Source: Udaeobacter sp963725505 (GTDB lineage: Bacteria; Verrucomicrobiota; Verrucomicrobiia; Chthoniobacterales; UBA10450). Taken from it: a DNA stretch of 64,000 bases. A program made the position numbers and the translations under genes. Every line of letters begins with the position of its first letter. Position 1 is the stretch's first letter. Shown one piece after another: positions 46,675 through 55,919 of this stretch. Where the stretch lies: the NCBI GenBank assembly GCA_963725505.1, contig CAVRYN010000002.1, forward strand, positions 124,001 through 188,000, given 5' to 3'. The notes beneath the pieces were generated by a model, which was not told where the DNA came from, searched no databases, and saw nothing but the letters and a program-made list of their open reading frames with translations.

Positions 46675-48376
46675 CTACTTTTTGACGAGATCGAGCCCAC
46701 TGGTCGAACCAGGCACGCCCGTCGTCGCGAAGTCGTAGTGAACGGTTGTTCCCGGGCTGGGAGCGGGGTCACCCCCAAGGCTCTGCGAGCTGTACTTGAT
46801 CGAGATGATGTAAGTGCCCGCAGTCGGTGCGTTCCAGTGCGCGGTCACGGCGCCGGTCGCGGGGTTTTGCGTGATCGTCGGGTGCTGACTAACACAGTTG
46901 GAGTTAAACACATTGCTCCCGCTCTGGATGTCGAAGTGGCCGGTGAAGTTGCCCGTGGTGATCGTTTGAGTGACCGTAAAGGTGTTGCTGCCGGCTGGCA
47001 CCGTCACCCTCACCCAGTAGAAGAACACACCGGGGGTGACATTTTGGATCGACTCCCGCTCGTGAAGTTGTACTCCAGGCTGCTTTGGGTCTCGGCCGTG
47101 CCGTTCACGAACTGTGAACAGGTTGTCCCGGTCGGAGTGAGCTGACTCACGTGTCCCGACGGAGTTGGAGTAGGCGTAAACGTAGCAGTCGCAGTTGGCG
47201 TAAACGTTGCCGTAGCCGTCGGAGTAAACGTAGCTGTGGCAGTCGGAGTAAACGTGGCCGTAGCTGTTGGAGTAAATGTAGCCGTGGCGGTAGGCGTAAA
47301 CGTTGCCGTAGCTGTCGAAGTAGGCGTAGGTGTAAACGTAGCTGTGGGTGTCGGCGTAAATGTTGCCGTAGGCGTCGGCGTAGGCGAGGGAACGTCGCAG
47401 TCAACGAAAGAGCCGCCTTCCATGACCTGGAAAGTGATGAGATCGAACCCAGTTACAGTATAGTCATTTGGGCCGGGGCCAGTCGATTGTATGAGCCATG
47501 TGCCTCCGCCGCTCTCGCTCGGAACGAGGATGCTGCCACCCAATCCTGCGAAGTCGATGGGCAGATATCCGTAGATCGTAGCCGGGTTCGGTCCACCGTT
47601 ACCGAATGGTAACGCCTGGAAGAAGGCGTGACCCGAGCAGAAGGTGCACGGATTGTTCGGGATGACCTGGATGCTTTCCGCGCCGGGCACTTGGAAGACG
47701 TTCAGAGTAACGGTGCCATCGCGCTTGATTGCGTGGACCCAACCGTTGCCAGATTCGTCGGCCACCAGGACCTGGCCACCGTAAAATCCGAAGCTTAGCG
47801 GCGCTACGCCTGGTCCTTCAGCTTGGGTGTTCGTGGTCCCGATGTCCCCGCCACCGACAATATTTCCGTTCGCGTCAATCTCCCAGACGCTCCCGTCTTC
47901 ACACGACATGATCATGTTGTAGTCAAATGTGCCCACATGGTCGAACGTAATCCCGCTGTGGTCCGCCTCCGCGCACCCTGCGATCGTCGTAAACGGCGTG
48001 ACGATACCTCCCGAGAACTTAAAGATGTCAGCGCCTTGTGTGATGAAAATGTCGCGCGCGGTCCACGGCGGCACGGCCAAATTCGCGGACTTCAATGGAA
48101 CGATAGCCTCGTATTTCTCTTTGCAGTCCTGAAGAAACGGGGGGCTGAGAGGAATCTCCGTCAACACCGAGAAAGTCCCGTCGCAGGCGACCGTATAGAG
48201 GTGTTGGTTGCAGTATGAGCTCACGAGCAGCTCGGTCGGCGCAGCGGCCACGCCTAAGCCTAAGGGGACCTGGGAAAAGGGTTTGGAGCTATATACGTAT
48301 TGGGTGTAGCGTAAAAGATTCCTGCTATTGCCAGGAACCCTGCAATTGTCAGAGTGATTGTTGTTTTTCTTTTCAT
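46675..48376 (-). pseudogene. Surface protein 5: propeller-like domain, TATATFTP stalk, beta domain (frame broken near 48,260 and 47,040)
   Basis: The start at 48376 gives MKRKTTITLTIAGFLAIAGI (signal anchor). The mature part is a repeat-rich, propeller-like domain (ELLVSSYCNQHLYTVACDGT, ARDIFITQGADIFKFSGG, CAEADHSGITFDHVGTFDYN, GGQVLVADESGNGWVHAI, GGSILVPSESGGGTWLI). A short stalk (47160-47395) and a C-terminal beta domain (YWVRVTVPAGSNTFTVTQTI to STSGLDLVKK) follow. Both breaks are short by one base in homopolymers (TTTT near 48,260; AAAA near 47,043). Repaired length is about 566 residues. It is paralogous to the gene at 52261 over the propeller domain and shares its upstream region. Confidence 0.76.
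47160..47395 (-). repeat. 24-bp TATATFTP repeats (array 5)
   Basis: Short array of about nine units on the minus strand, bounded by T-P-T-P-T linkers. Confidence 0.9.
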
Positions 48377-48412
48377 TTTTTGGTTTCTCGGTTTTCGCGG
48401 ATAGTTTTTATT

Positions 48413-48485
48413 TCACTAAATTAAAGTGTGCGCCACCATGTTCTTCGGATTTTTCGGCGTGAAGTTTCGAAAAAATCTCGTTTTA
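48413..48485 (-). promoter_or_regulatory. 5' leader with hairpin of surface protein 5
   Basis: The minus-strand block AAAACGAGATTTTTTCGAAA to CACTTTAATTTAG matches the leader of VPDSG copy 1 almost base for base. GATTTTTTCG can pair with CGAAAAATC. Confidence 0.55.
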
Positions 48486-48567
48486 GCTATTAATTTTCCT
48501 TCGTTCGAGGAACATGAAGCGGGGCAACATGGAGTAGGGACTCTCGCGGCTTTCTCTTTTTACGCAA

Positions 48568-48583
48568 TACGCACAATTGCGTA
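48568..48583. promoter_or_regulatory. Palindromic operator-like site
   Basis: TACGCACAATTGCGTA, an imperfect palindrome about 190 bases upstream of surface protein 5. It matches the perfect TACGCAAAATTGCGTA before the 54147 start. Confidence 0.5.
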
Positions 48584-48718
48584 CGAACAGTCTTGCACCC
48601 TTACGTCGTTCTGGTAAAAGCGAGCAACTAATTTGTGAACTGATTTGTGCGCGCTTTATCTTCTCGCCTGGGCGATCGAATCGTAGTATGACATAACCGC
48701 CGATCATCCCGTGCGGGT

Positions 48719-51700
48719 TTACTGCGCCGCTTCTTCGAAAGTCTTTTCGGCGTGCCGGCGGTATTCCGCCAGAGTCCCGGGCGGCGGCCTCGGCGCGCGG
48801 AGAATTGGCCGCGCGGTACACCGACTGCCGAAATTCTAGGAAGTCCCGCGACCAGGGCACGTACGGCTCGCAATCCATCACCGCCTGAAGTTGCTCTGGC
48901 GCGGGCAAATTGCGGGCAAGCACCGCGCGCAGTTCGGCACGCGGCAGCTCCAATAAACCGGCCGCCAACGGCTGGGCGAACGCGTCGAACATCATTTGTG
49001 CAAGCCGAGGGTCTTGTGAAGCGAGGCGCTGGGCCAGTTCCATGCCGGTGTCCAGCAACCGCGACCGCACCCAGGGATGTTGCCGGCACGCTGTGAAGGC
49101 CTTGCGCAGATGGTCTGCCGCAACCTCCGGTGCACCGTTGCGGGCCGCCACCAGCGCGGCCGTCAACTCCGCATCAACTGGCCAGTCGTGCTCGATCGTT
49201 CCGATCACCGCATTGGCCTCGTCGGGTGTGCCCACGTGCGCAACCGCCTCCGCCAGGATCAAGCGTGCCATCGGATCCTCCGCTTCTCCGCTCCAATTTC
49301 GCAGTACGGCTGCGTAGTCCGCATTGATGTAGGCCTGAATCGCTAAAGCGCGATTGCGGACCTCGCCCTGTACGGTCTGCGGAATCCCGAATCTCTGAAG
49401 GCGTCCCGCGAAAAAGAGCAACCGCTGCTCATCAACTTTCGAGATGTCCAGCTTGCCCACCAACTGCTCGGGCAAACTGAATTGCCGCCGACTTGCCAGA
49501 GCCATTATTTGGTCGGGGTTGAACCTGTGCTCTCTGATCAGCGATCGCGCGAAGCTGTATTCCAGCAGATTGCGGTCGTCGGTGTTCACCAAGTGTTCTT
49601 GCGCTTGAATCTCCCGTGCCAGCGCCGATGAGGCAATGTAGTGGGCAATGACGCCTTCCGCGGAGTTGGTGTACCAAATCCGCTTCAAGGCCTCCGCAAA
49701 CGGCTCGACCTGTACCCGCTCCCGAAGCTGCTCCGCCGAATAAGCGGGCGGTTCCTGATAACAAACAAACAACAGGTCGCCGGGCTGAGTGGACCAGGTT
49801 TCCACGTACGGGAACACTGAGCTGAGCGTGGCATAAACCAGCCGGATCGTGCGCGCATCCACATCGTAGCCCTGGACCCATTGGGTGAAAATCCCGTCCG
49901 GGGCCAACCGGCGCTGCACCGCCTGATAGAACTCGCGCGTGTACAGGCTCGTCACCCCAGCCCGGTGAGGGTTCGACGGTTCGGAGGCAATCAGGTCATA
50001 GGCGGCGCCAGCGACCAGCAGGACTTCGCGACCGTCGCCGATTGTCAGATGCACGTTGGGTTTGCTAAGAACGTTCCGGTTGACCGCTGCGAAGTAATTG
50101 GTCGCGAGTTCGGCGACCGCAGGCTCCAACTCGATTACGTCCACTCGCTCCATCCCCGGCACTTCAGCGAGCCAGCCCACAGTCGAACCAGTGCCCAAGC
50201 CAACCACGCAAGCACGCGTGGGGTGGGGATGCAGTAACGCGCCCAACAAACCCAACATGACCTGGTTGGGCGCGTCACTCAACGTCGAGCCGTCCGACTT
50301 GCCATTGTTCATGAGAGAGTAGCCGTCCTCCGACGACGTGACGGCGACGCTCGCTTCCCGGCCCTCGAACTCGCGCTGCACGCGGTGCCGCATCCGGTTT
50401 TCCCAAGCCCGCAGTTCGTTAGGCGTGCCGGGAATCGTGACCAACCGAGGGTAACCGATCGAAGTATGCCGCCAAACGCCGGTCGGCCCCATCGCGAACA
50501 TCGTTAGTCCAACGCCAAGCACCGCTAATCCGGCCACGCCCACCCGTGACCTGTAGCCGCTCTGACTGCGCGCCAGTACCAACGCAGCCACGCTCAGTGC
50601 CAACATAAGCCACGCCGCCAAGCGCCAGCACCCGGGGGCGGTCAAGGCGGGCAGCAACACAAAACCGCCCAGCAGAGAACCGGCAATGGCGCCGATGGTG
50701 TTGGCCGCATACGCGTTGCCAACGTCGTGTCCGGCTTCCTTCTGGCCCTCGCCTAACAATGCGACCAACCATGGAAACTGGACCCCAGCCAAGAGCGCCG
50801 GACCGAGCACCAGGATCGCCGCGATCATCGTCCAGCCCAGCACCTGGCCGCCAAAGCCAAAACAGCGGAGATTATTGACCTGCCAGGCGAATACGGCCAC
50901 ACGGTCGCCTAATGCATAGGGCATAGCCAGCAAGCAAGCTTGCAGCGCGGAAAGCAAGGCAAATGACGACAAAGTAACCGCGCCAGGGCGCGGCGCGACG
51001 AAAACCCGATAAACGAACCCACCCACGCCGACGCCGAACAGAGCCAGGGAGAGGATCATTCCAAAGGTATAGGCTGATCCTCCCATGAGGGGTGTCAGCA
51101 TCCGATACCAGACCAGTTCTTGCAGGAAGAACACGAATCCGGTCACACCTGCCGCAGCATAGACGAACCAAGGCGGAGCTTCGCGCTTTCGACTCGGAAC
51201 GGCGGCTCGCGCAGCCTTGCGGACCTCTGATGAGTGGGGTTTACGATTGGGATGATCCGTGAACCGCGCCACGGCCAAAGCGATTGCGGCCACCACCATG
51301 TTGACCGCTGCCGCTGCGTACAAAGTGTGCCGGTTACCGAGCCGTTCAAGGAGCCAGAACGTACTCAGCACGACGCCGGTCAACGCGCCGAGGGTGTTGC
51401 CCCCGTAAAGCGCACCCGTTGCGCCCCGCTGCACGTCGGCCTCCGTTTCCACCCACTTCACCGCCGCGGGAAGCGTTCCCCCCATCAACGTGCAAGGTAT
51501 CCCCAGCACCAACACGGCGAGCAGCACATGCACCACCGCGGCCATGCCCGAGCCCAATGCCAGCACTCCGCCTGTCTTCACATAAAGCGCGCGCGTTAGG
51601 ACCAACAGCCATGGTGTGATTGCCGCCGCCGCCGCCACGCCCAATTCAAGCCTGCCGTAGAGCCGAAGCGGGTTGGGGCTGAGTTCGACCCGCTGTCCGA

Positions 51701-51887
51701 ACCAGGCGGCTCCGAGTCCAAGCCCGCCCATGAAAATGGCCAGGACTGCCGCAGTTGCCGGGGTCGAGCTACCGAAGATGAGCCGGAATTCCCTCAACCA
51801 CATCATCTGGTACACCAGCGCGCAGGCGCCGGAACAGAACAGCAGTGCCGTTAGAAACGGTACGCGAATGCGGGCCGAAAATGCCAT
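48719..51887 (-). CDS. Fused MFS/spermidine synthase-like protein 2 with TPR-like tail
   Basis: About 1055 residues. The membrane part begins FLTALLFCSGACALVYQMMW and holds 12-14 helices. A SpeE-like domain follows at about residue 545: ACVVGLGTGSTVGWLAEVP, VDVIELEPAVAELA, LTIGDGREVLL and YDLIASEPSNPHRAGVTSLY. After it come about 350 helical residues resembling TPR or armadillo repeats (RLILAEAVAHVGTPDEANAV). As given, the frame runs on to 48483, but one extra G near 48,765 (TCTGGCGG) masks a natural ending AEYRRHAEKTFEEAAQ with stop at 48719. Substrate unknown. Its neighbours are two surface-protein genes, which is the only contextual hint. Confidence 0.83.
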
Positions 51888-52212
51888 AAGTGTCGGGTGG
51901 ATTGACCGCGCAAGTAAGGAATACGCTCAAAGACAAGCGCGACGGACGGCACATTGCCACTTCGTCCCTTAACTTCCTAGAGCAAATTCACAAATGTTGT
52001 AGCCACCGGTTCGCCTCGGCACTGCTTTTGACACCACGGGAACGGCCCACCCGCCTCCGCCGAGGCTACGGCGAGGCAGGCAGGGCCGTGGCTACAGCAG
52101 CCACAGTATTATTTAACTTACTGATAGAGAATTCTTAATCCCAGGGCGAAGTCGGGCCTCGCCGAGACCGTTTAGGTTCCACAGAATGTTGTCAGGAGGA
52201 ATGCTGCAAAGA
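51888..52212. repeat. Intergenic region with a TTGTAGCCAC element
   Basis: 51996-52098 begins GTTGTAGCCACCGGTTCGCC and ends GGCCGTGGCTACAGC, imperfect inverse ends of a roughly 100-base non-coding element found also at 32014 and 59010. Nothing else was recognised. Confidence 0.7.
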
Positions 52213-52241
52213 AAGGCCCCGGCCTTGTGAGCCGGGGCCTT
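52213..52241 (-). terminator. Hairpin terminator of surface protein 6
   Basis: AAGGCCCCGGC and GCCGGGGCCTT form a perfect 11-bp stem 20 bases past the stop at 52261. Confidence 0.85.
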
Positions 52242-52260
52242 CAACAGAGCCAGATGGGTT

Positions 52261-54147
52261 CTAAGGCATCGTAAAGATGCCGCAAGCCTGGCCGACATCG
52301 CCGCCAGTCTTATTCTGGTCGCCATCATGCACCATGAAGTAGAGGCGATACTGGTGACCACTGATCAAACCAAGCGTGCTGATATCCCAGCGGACTTCGG
52401 CGCCAAAGCCCTCGTTCGTTAACCCGGTAGGCACCGGATCGGAGCCTAGTCCGAGGTTCCAGTTATTCTTCGCTGGGTCAGCATCGGGCGTGACAGTAAA
52501 TGTGGCTGGGTTCTTGGTCTGGTCAATTGTCGTGACCGCAGCTTTCCATGTCCCGAAGACCTTGGTTGGCGGGACGGCCGTGCCACCATACTGCCAGTCG
52601 CCAGCAAGGGGGTTGGTCGAGCCCGCCCCCACGCTCAAGTCTGTAATGAACAGCGCTGGGAACATTGGCCGGGTCGCCGTGTCGGCACCCCCCTGGGCCG
52701 CTGACGCACCGACCGCTGGGTTCGTTACACTTCCCGGGTTCGTGCTCAGCTTCGCAACGTCGTAATTCGTGGCGGTCCCGGCGCTTCCCATGCCGCCTCC
52801 GCCCATCCCGTCTCCGCCCATCCCGCCGCCTCCGGTGTTTACGCTGACCTGGCGCACACCCAGCGTCAGCGCGTGTTCGTCATTATAGAAGACCTGAATC
52901 GACTCAGGAATGGTGCCGTTGCCAGTCGTGGAAATGCGAGCATATCTCATTACCGTGCTTTCGTTAAACGCGATGTTGGTCGCCGGATTGTTACTTGCGA
53001 ATGGGTAAGAAGGAGTGCACGCGGAGAACAGATTGGAGGGAGTAGGTGTAGGCGTAGGCGTAGCTGATGGTATAGCCGTTGCCGTAGCTGTAGCTGTGGC
53101 TGTCGCAGTGGGTGTGGCTGTAGCTGTGGCCGTAGCTGTAGGCGTAGGTGTAGGCGGCGGAACGTCGCAGTCAGTCCAAGAGCCGCCCTCCACTACGGTG
53201 CCGGGGCTGCTATCGAAGAAAGTGTAATTATAGTTAGTGTCATCGGAGGACAAACTTATGACAGTGGTGCCTGCGCCGAACTCGCTCGTAACGAGGATGC
53301 TGCCACCAAACGATGTGAAGTCAGTCGGCGGATATTGGGTGAGCTGCCCAAGGTCTTCTATCGCCAAGAAGAAGGAGCCGCCCGAGCCGAAGGCGCACGA
53401 AGTCGTCGGGATGACGTGGACGCCTTCCGCACCGACCCAATCAAAGACATCGTAAGTAATGGTGCCACCGTTCGCGATTGCGTGGACCTGACCGTTGTTC
53501 TCGTCGGCCACCAGGATCTGACCGCTGTAGGGCCCGAAGGTTAGCTTCGGCACTACAGCTGGTCCTTCTATGACTAGCGCTGCAAGATTGGTGTTCGGGT
53601 GGTCAAAAGTGATAGTCCCGTCCAGATTCGTGCCCGTGCTCAGATCCGCGATCTGTGTGGGAGTTCCGGTCGAGTCAACTTGCCAGACGCCGCCGTTCTG
53701 GCACGTCACGATCAGGTTGTAGCCAAATGGGCCGAAATGGTCGAACGTAATCCCGGTGTGGTCCTCTGCGCACCCTGGGATCGTCGCAAAAGGTGTGACG
53801 CTACCCCCCGAGACCTTATAGACCGCAGGGCCTTGTGTGACAAAAATGTCGCGCGGGGTGAACCCGGCATTCGTGGACTGGGATGGAGCGATAGCAATGT
53901 ATTTTTCCAAGCATGAAGCGGAGCCCGGAATCGTCGCCAATGACGAGACATTCCCGAAGCCGTCGATCTTCTTGATATTTTGATCGCAGTATTCGGTCAC
54001 GAGCAGATCAGTCTTCGAAGCGGCCACGCCTACGGGCTCGGTGACAGAGCCAAACTGCATTGGATTGGCGGCGTAAAAGATTCCTGTGAGCGCCAACAAC
54101 CCTGCGATTGTTACAGTGATTTTTGTTCTGAGAGTGATTTTTTTCAT
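52261..54147 (-). CDS. Surface protein 6: propeller-like domain plus C-terminal beta domain, intact
   Basis: 628 residues in one frame. The signal anchor is MKKITLRTKITVTIAGLLAL. The propeller-like region includes DLLVTEYCDQNIKKIDGFGN, PRDIFVTQGPAVYKVSGG, CAEDHTGITFDHFGPFGYNL, SGQILVADENNGQVHAI and FGGSILVTSEFGAGTTVI. After a short T-A-T-A/P linker (53035-53160) comes a second domain (YPFASNNPATNIAFNESTVM, VFYNDEHALTLGVRQVSV, a Met/Gly-rich loop, YRLYFMVHDGDQNKTGGDVG) that is homologous to the centre of surface protein 1. No exosortase tail, so attachment is unclear. The linker is much shorter than in its relatives. The upstream region is shared with surface protein 5, including the palindrome at 54308. 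Confidence 0.82.
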   Translation of the reverse strand: MKKITLRTKITVTIAGLLALTGIFYAANPMQFGSVTEPVGVAASKTDLLVTEYCDQNIKKIDGFGNVSSLATIPGSASCLEKYIAIAPSQSTNAGFTPRDIFVTQGPAVYKVSGGSVTPFATIPGCAEDHTGITFDHFGPFGYNLIVTCQNGGVWQVDSTGTPTQIADLSTGTNLDGTITFDHPNTNLAALVIEGPAVVPKLTFGPYSGQILVADENNGQVHAIANGGTITYDVFDWVGAEGVHVIPTTSCAFGSGGSFFLAIEDLGQLTQYPPTDFTSFGGSILVTSEFGAGTTVISLSSDDTNYNYTFFDSSPGTVVEGGSWTDCDVPPPTPTPTATATATATPTATATATATATAIPSATPTPTPTPSNLFSACTPSYPFASNNPATNIAFNESTVMRYARISTTGNGTIPESIQVFYNDEHALTLGVRQVSVNTGGGGMGGDGMGGGGMGSAGTATNYDVAKLSTNPGSVTNPAVGASAAQGGADTATRPMFPALFITDLSVGAGSTNPLAGDWQYGGTAVPPTKVFGTWKAAVTTIDQTKNPATFTVTPDADPAKNNWNLGLGSDPVPTGLTNEGFGAEVRWDISTLGLISGHQYRLYFMVHDGDQNKTGGDVGQACGIFTMP

Positions 54148-54209
54148 ATTTTTGGATTTTCGGGGTTTTCGCTGATAGTTTTATTTCACTAAACAACTAG
54201 TTCACTATC

Positions 54210-54252
54210 TTTCTTCGGATTTTTCGGCGTGAAGTTCCCGAAAAAATACTCG
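54210..54252 (-). promoter_or_regulatory. 5' leader of surface protein 6
   Basis: The minus strand carries ATTTTTTCGGGAACTTCACG and CCGAAAAATCCGAAGAA, a shortened relative of the leader before surface protein 5 and VPDSG copy 1. Confidence 0.45.
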
Positions 54253-54307
54253 TATGTTCGGAGGAACATGAAGTCGTGGACTCTCACCGATTCCCCCTTT
54301 TTGGCAA

Positions 54308-54323
54308 TACGCAAAATTGCGTA
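54308..54323. promoter_or_regulatory. Palindrome between surface protein 6 and the LuxR-type gene
   Basis: TACGCAAAATTGCGTA: two perfect 7-base arms with a 2-base centre, in the divergent intergenic region. A second copy (one mismatch) precedes surface protein 5. Confidence 0.55.
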
Positions 54324-54379
54324 CGAAAAGTCTTGCCTCCTTGCGCTTTTCTGGTAAAGGGGGGCAACTGATTTGCACT

Positions 54380-54895
54380 ATGTCCCCCCGGTATCGATCG
54401 CGCGTTCCCAACGGAAAGGGCAACGCTGGTGCCCGCGACTACAACGAAGCGACTGCGGAGCAGATCGACCAGGAGCTGCGGAAACTGCTGGATGAGGCTT
54501 ATCAACTTGCCAGGAGAACCCTCATCGCGGATCGCGACAAACTCGAAGGGATCGCAAAAGGTTTGCTGGAGTACCAAACCTTGGACGACTCCCAAATCAA
54601 GGAAATCGTCGAACACGGCCGCCTGATAAATCCACCGCCAGGCGGAGCCCCGCCGCCCGGCAAGAAAATGCCTGCAGAAAACTCGCTTGGTTTATTGGGT
54701 CTCACCCCGCGCGAAGCGGAGGTTCTGACTTGGATTGCACAAGGTAAAACGAACTATGAGATCGGCGTGATCCTCAGCGCTTGCACCGGGACGATCTGCA
54801 AGCACGTCGAACGCATCCTGACCAAACTCTGCGTCGAAAATCGTACCGGCGCCGCTGCGATCGCCCTTGCGGCGTCGGGCAGCGCAAGAAAATGA
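54380..54895 (+). CDS. LuxR-type regulator fused to an FtsH C-terminal helical segment
   Basis: 171 residues. Positions about 17-77 (RDYNEATAEQIDQELRKLLD, AYQLARRTLIADRDKLEGIA, LLEYQTLDDSQIKEIVEHGR) match the last helices of the peptidase M41 domain of FtsH. The HExxH zinc site and the AAA+ part are absent. A Pro/Gly linker follows, then a LuxR-type helix-turn-helix: LGLTPREAEVLTWIAQGKTN, YEIGVILSACTGTICKHVER and ILTKLCVENRTGAAAIALA. The FtsH piece may serve as a dimer or hexamer-binding interface, or be an accidental fusion. ATG 54380 is used; an in-frame TTG at 54317 falls inside the palindrome. It is divergent from surface protein 6 and may regulate it. No receiver or ligand domain. Confidence 0.78.
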   Translation: MSPRYRSRVPNGKGNAGARDYNEATAEQIDQELRKLLDEAYQLARRTLIADRDKLEGIAKGLLEYQTLDDSQIKEIVEHGRLINPPPGGAPPPGKKMPAENSLGLLGLTPREAEVLTWIAQGKTNYEIGVILSACTGTICKHVERILTKLCVENRTGAAAIALAASGSARK

Positions 54896-54976
54896 GCGAT
54901 CTTGCGCGATGGTGCGGCTTCTGTCTGTCATTCTGAGCGGAGCCCCCAACGAAGACGCGGGCTCGGCGCCAGCCAA

Positions 54977-55759
54977 TTACTGCAAGGCCGCTGCCTGTTT
55001 GTGGCGGCCTTCGAGCTCGAGCACCATTCGTCTGATATGCTTGTAGTCCTGATGCCTTTGCAGGAACTGTAAGCTCTCCTGCGGATCGCCCCATTTTAGA
55101 ATTTCGATCGTTTCCTGACGCGCGCCCCAGGAATTCATTTCGCGCTGGTTCGCCATGTAGAGGTCGATCGTGTTGCGACCGGAAAGCGCCCAGCCGTAAT
55201 CTTCTACGCGATAATTTTGTCCTGTTGAAAGCAGGCGAAATACCGTGCCCACTGGCCAACGGGACCAATCAGCAGCGGCGCTGCCGATCTGTGGCGATCT
55301 GCCGCGTTCGCCCAAGCTGCGGCGCCCGGGCGCGACTGCGATGGCGCGCTTCACGCTGCGGTCCGGCTTGGCCGCGTGTTTTGGTGCGCGCGCAACCGTT
55401 CGATTTTCTTCCATTGAGAATGGTTGCAGTGGCGGCGAATACGAATCGGGTTCGTCTACTGGAGTCGCACGCCGTACTTCGTATGCCAGGGTCGCACGTG
55501 TCACGACTTCGGCTCGATGAATCGGCGGACCAGCTGCGTGGAGTTCTCCGCCGAGCGCGTTGTGATTGGTGTATTCGAGATGGTCCGCTTCGGTGTGCGT
55601 GTACGCAGTTGTGCGCACGTTTTGAAAATCCGTTTTCGCCAAAGGCGGCTCGTATGGCGGGAGCGCGTGCTGGGTCGTGCCGCAGCCACTGAGGAGAAGG
55701 ATCGCGATGAACGCCGCGAGAACGGCTAGTGCGAGATTACGACGCTGGGTGTAGGTCAA
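54977..55759 (-). CDS. 3D-domain (DPBB, MltA-like) lipoprotein
   Basis: 260 residues. Signal peptide with lipobox LLLSGC. The first half has FQNVRTTAYTHTEADH, the start of the 3D domain. After a basic, low-complexity insert (residues about 120-165) the domain resumes with WPVGTVFRLLSTGQNYRVED, then YGWALSGRNTIDLYM with the conserved Asp, and a WGARQETIEILKWG ending. 3D (Asp-Asp-Asp) domains are double-psi beta-barrels found in lytic transglycosylases and cell-wall stretching proteins. It is probably a periplasmic or outer-membrane peptidoglycan-associated protein; catalytic activity is not certain. Confidence 0.78.
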   Translation of the reverse strand: MTYTQRRNLALAVLAAFIAILLLSGCGTTQHALPPYEPPLAKTDFQNVRTTAYTHTEADHLEYTNHNALGGELHAAGPPIHRAEVVTRATLAYEVRRATPVDEPDSYSPPLQPFSMEENRTVARAPKHAAKPDRSVKRAIAVAPGRRSLGERGRSPQIGSAAADWSRWPVGTVFRLLSTGQNYRVEDYGWALSGRNTIDLYMANQREMNSWGARQETIEILKWGDPQESLQFLQRHQDYKHIRRMVLELEGRHKQAAALQ

Positions 55760-55919
55760 GGTAGATCGCCGGCGAAGTTATTAACAGTTATTCACAAGCC
55801 GCGCAAGTGCTTTTTACACAAAACCAGTTCGTAGCTCCCTCGCTTCCTCTTTTTCCACTTTAAATTCATGGGTTCCTGGTTTCCTGATTGGCCTTTTCTG
55901 CGTAATCTCCGGTTCACTT

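Noticed and set aside
48483..48718. C-terminal 80 residues of MFS/SpeE 2 as given
   Set aside because: This tail is the upstream region of surface protein 5, resembles the non-coding region before surface protein 6, and follows a one-base shift that hides a natural stop at 48719.
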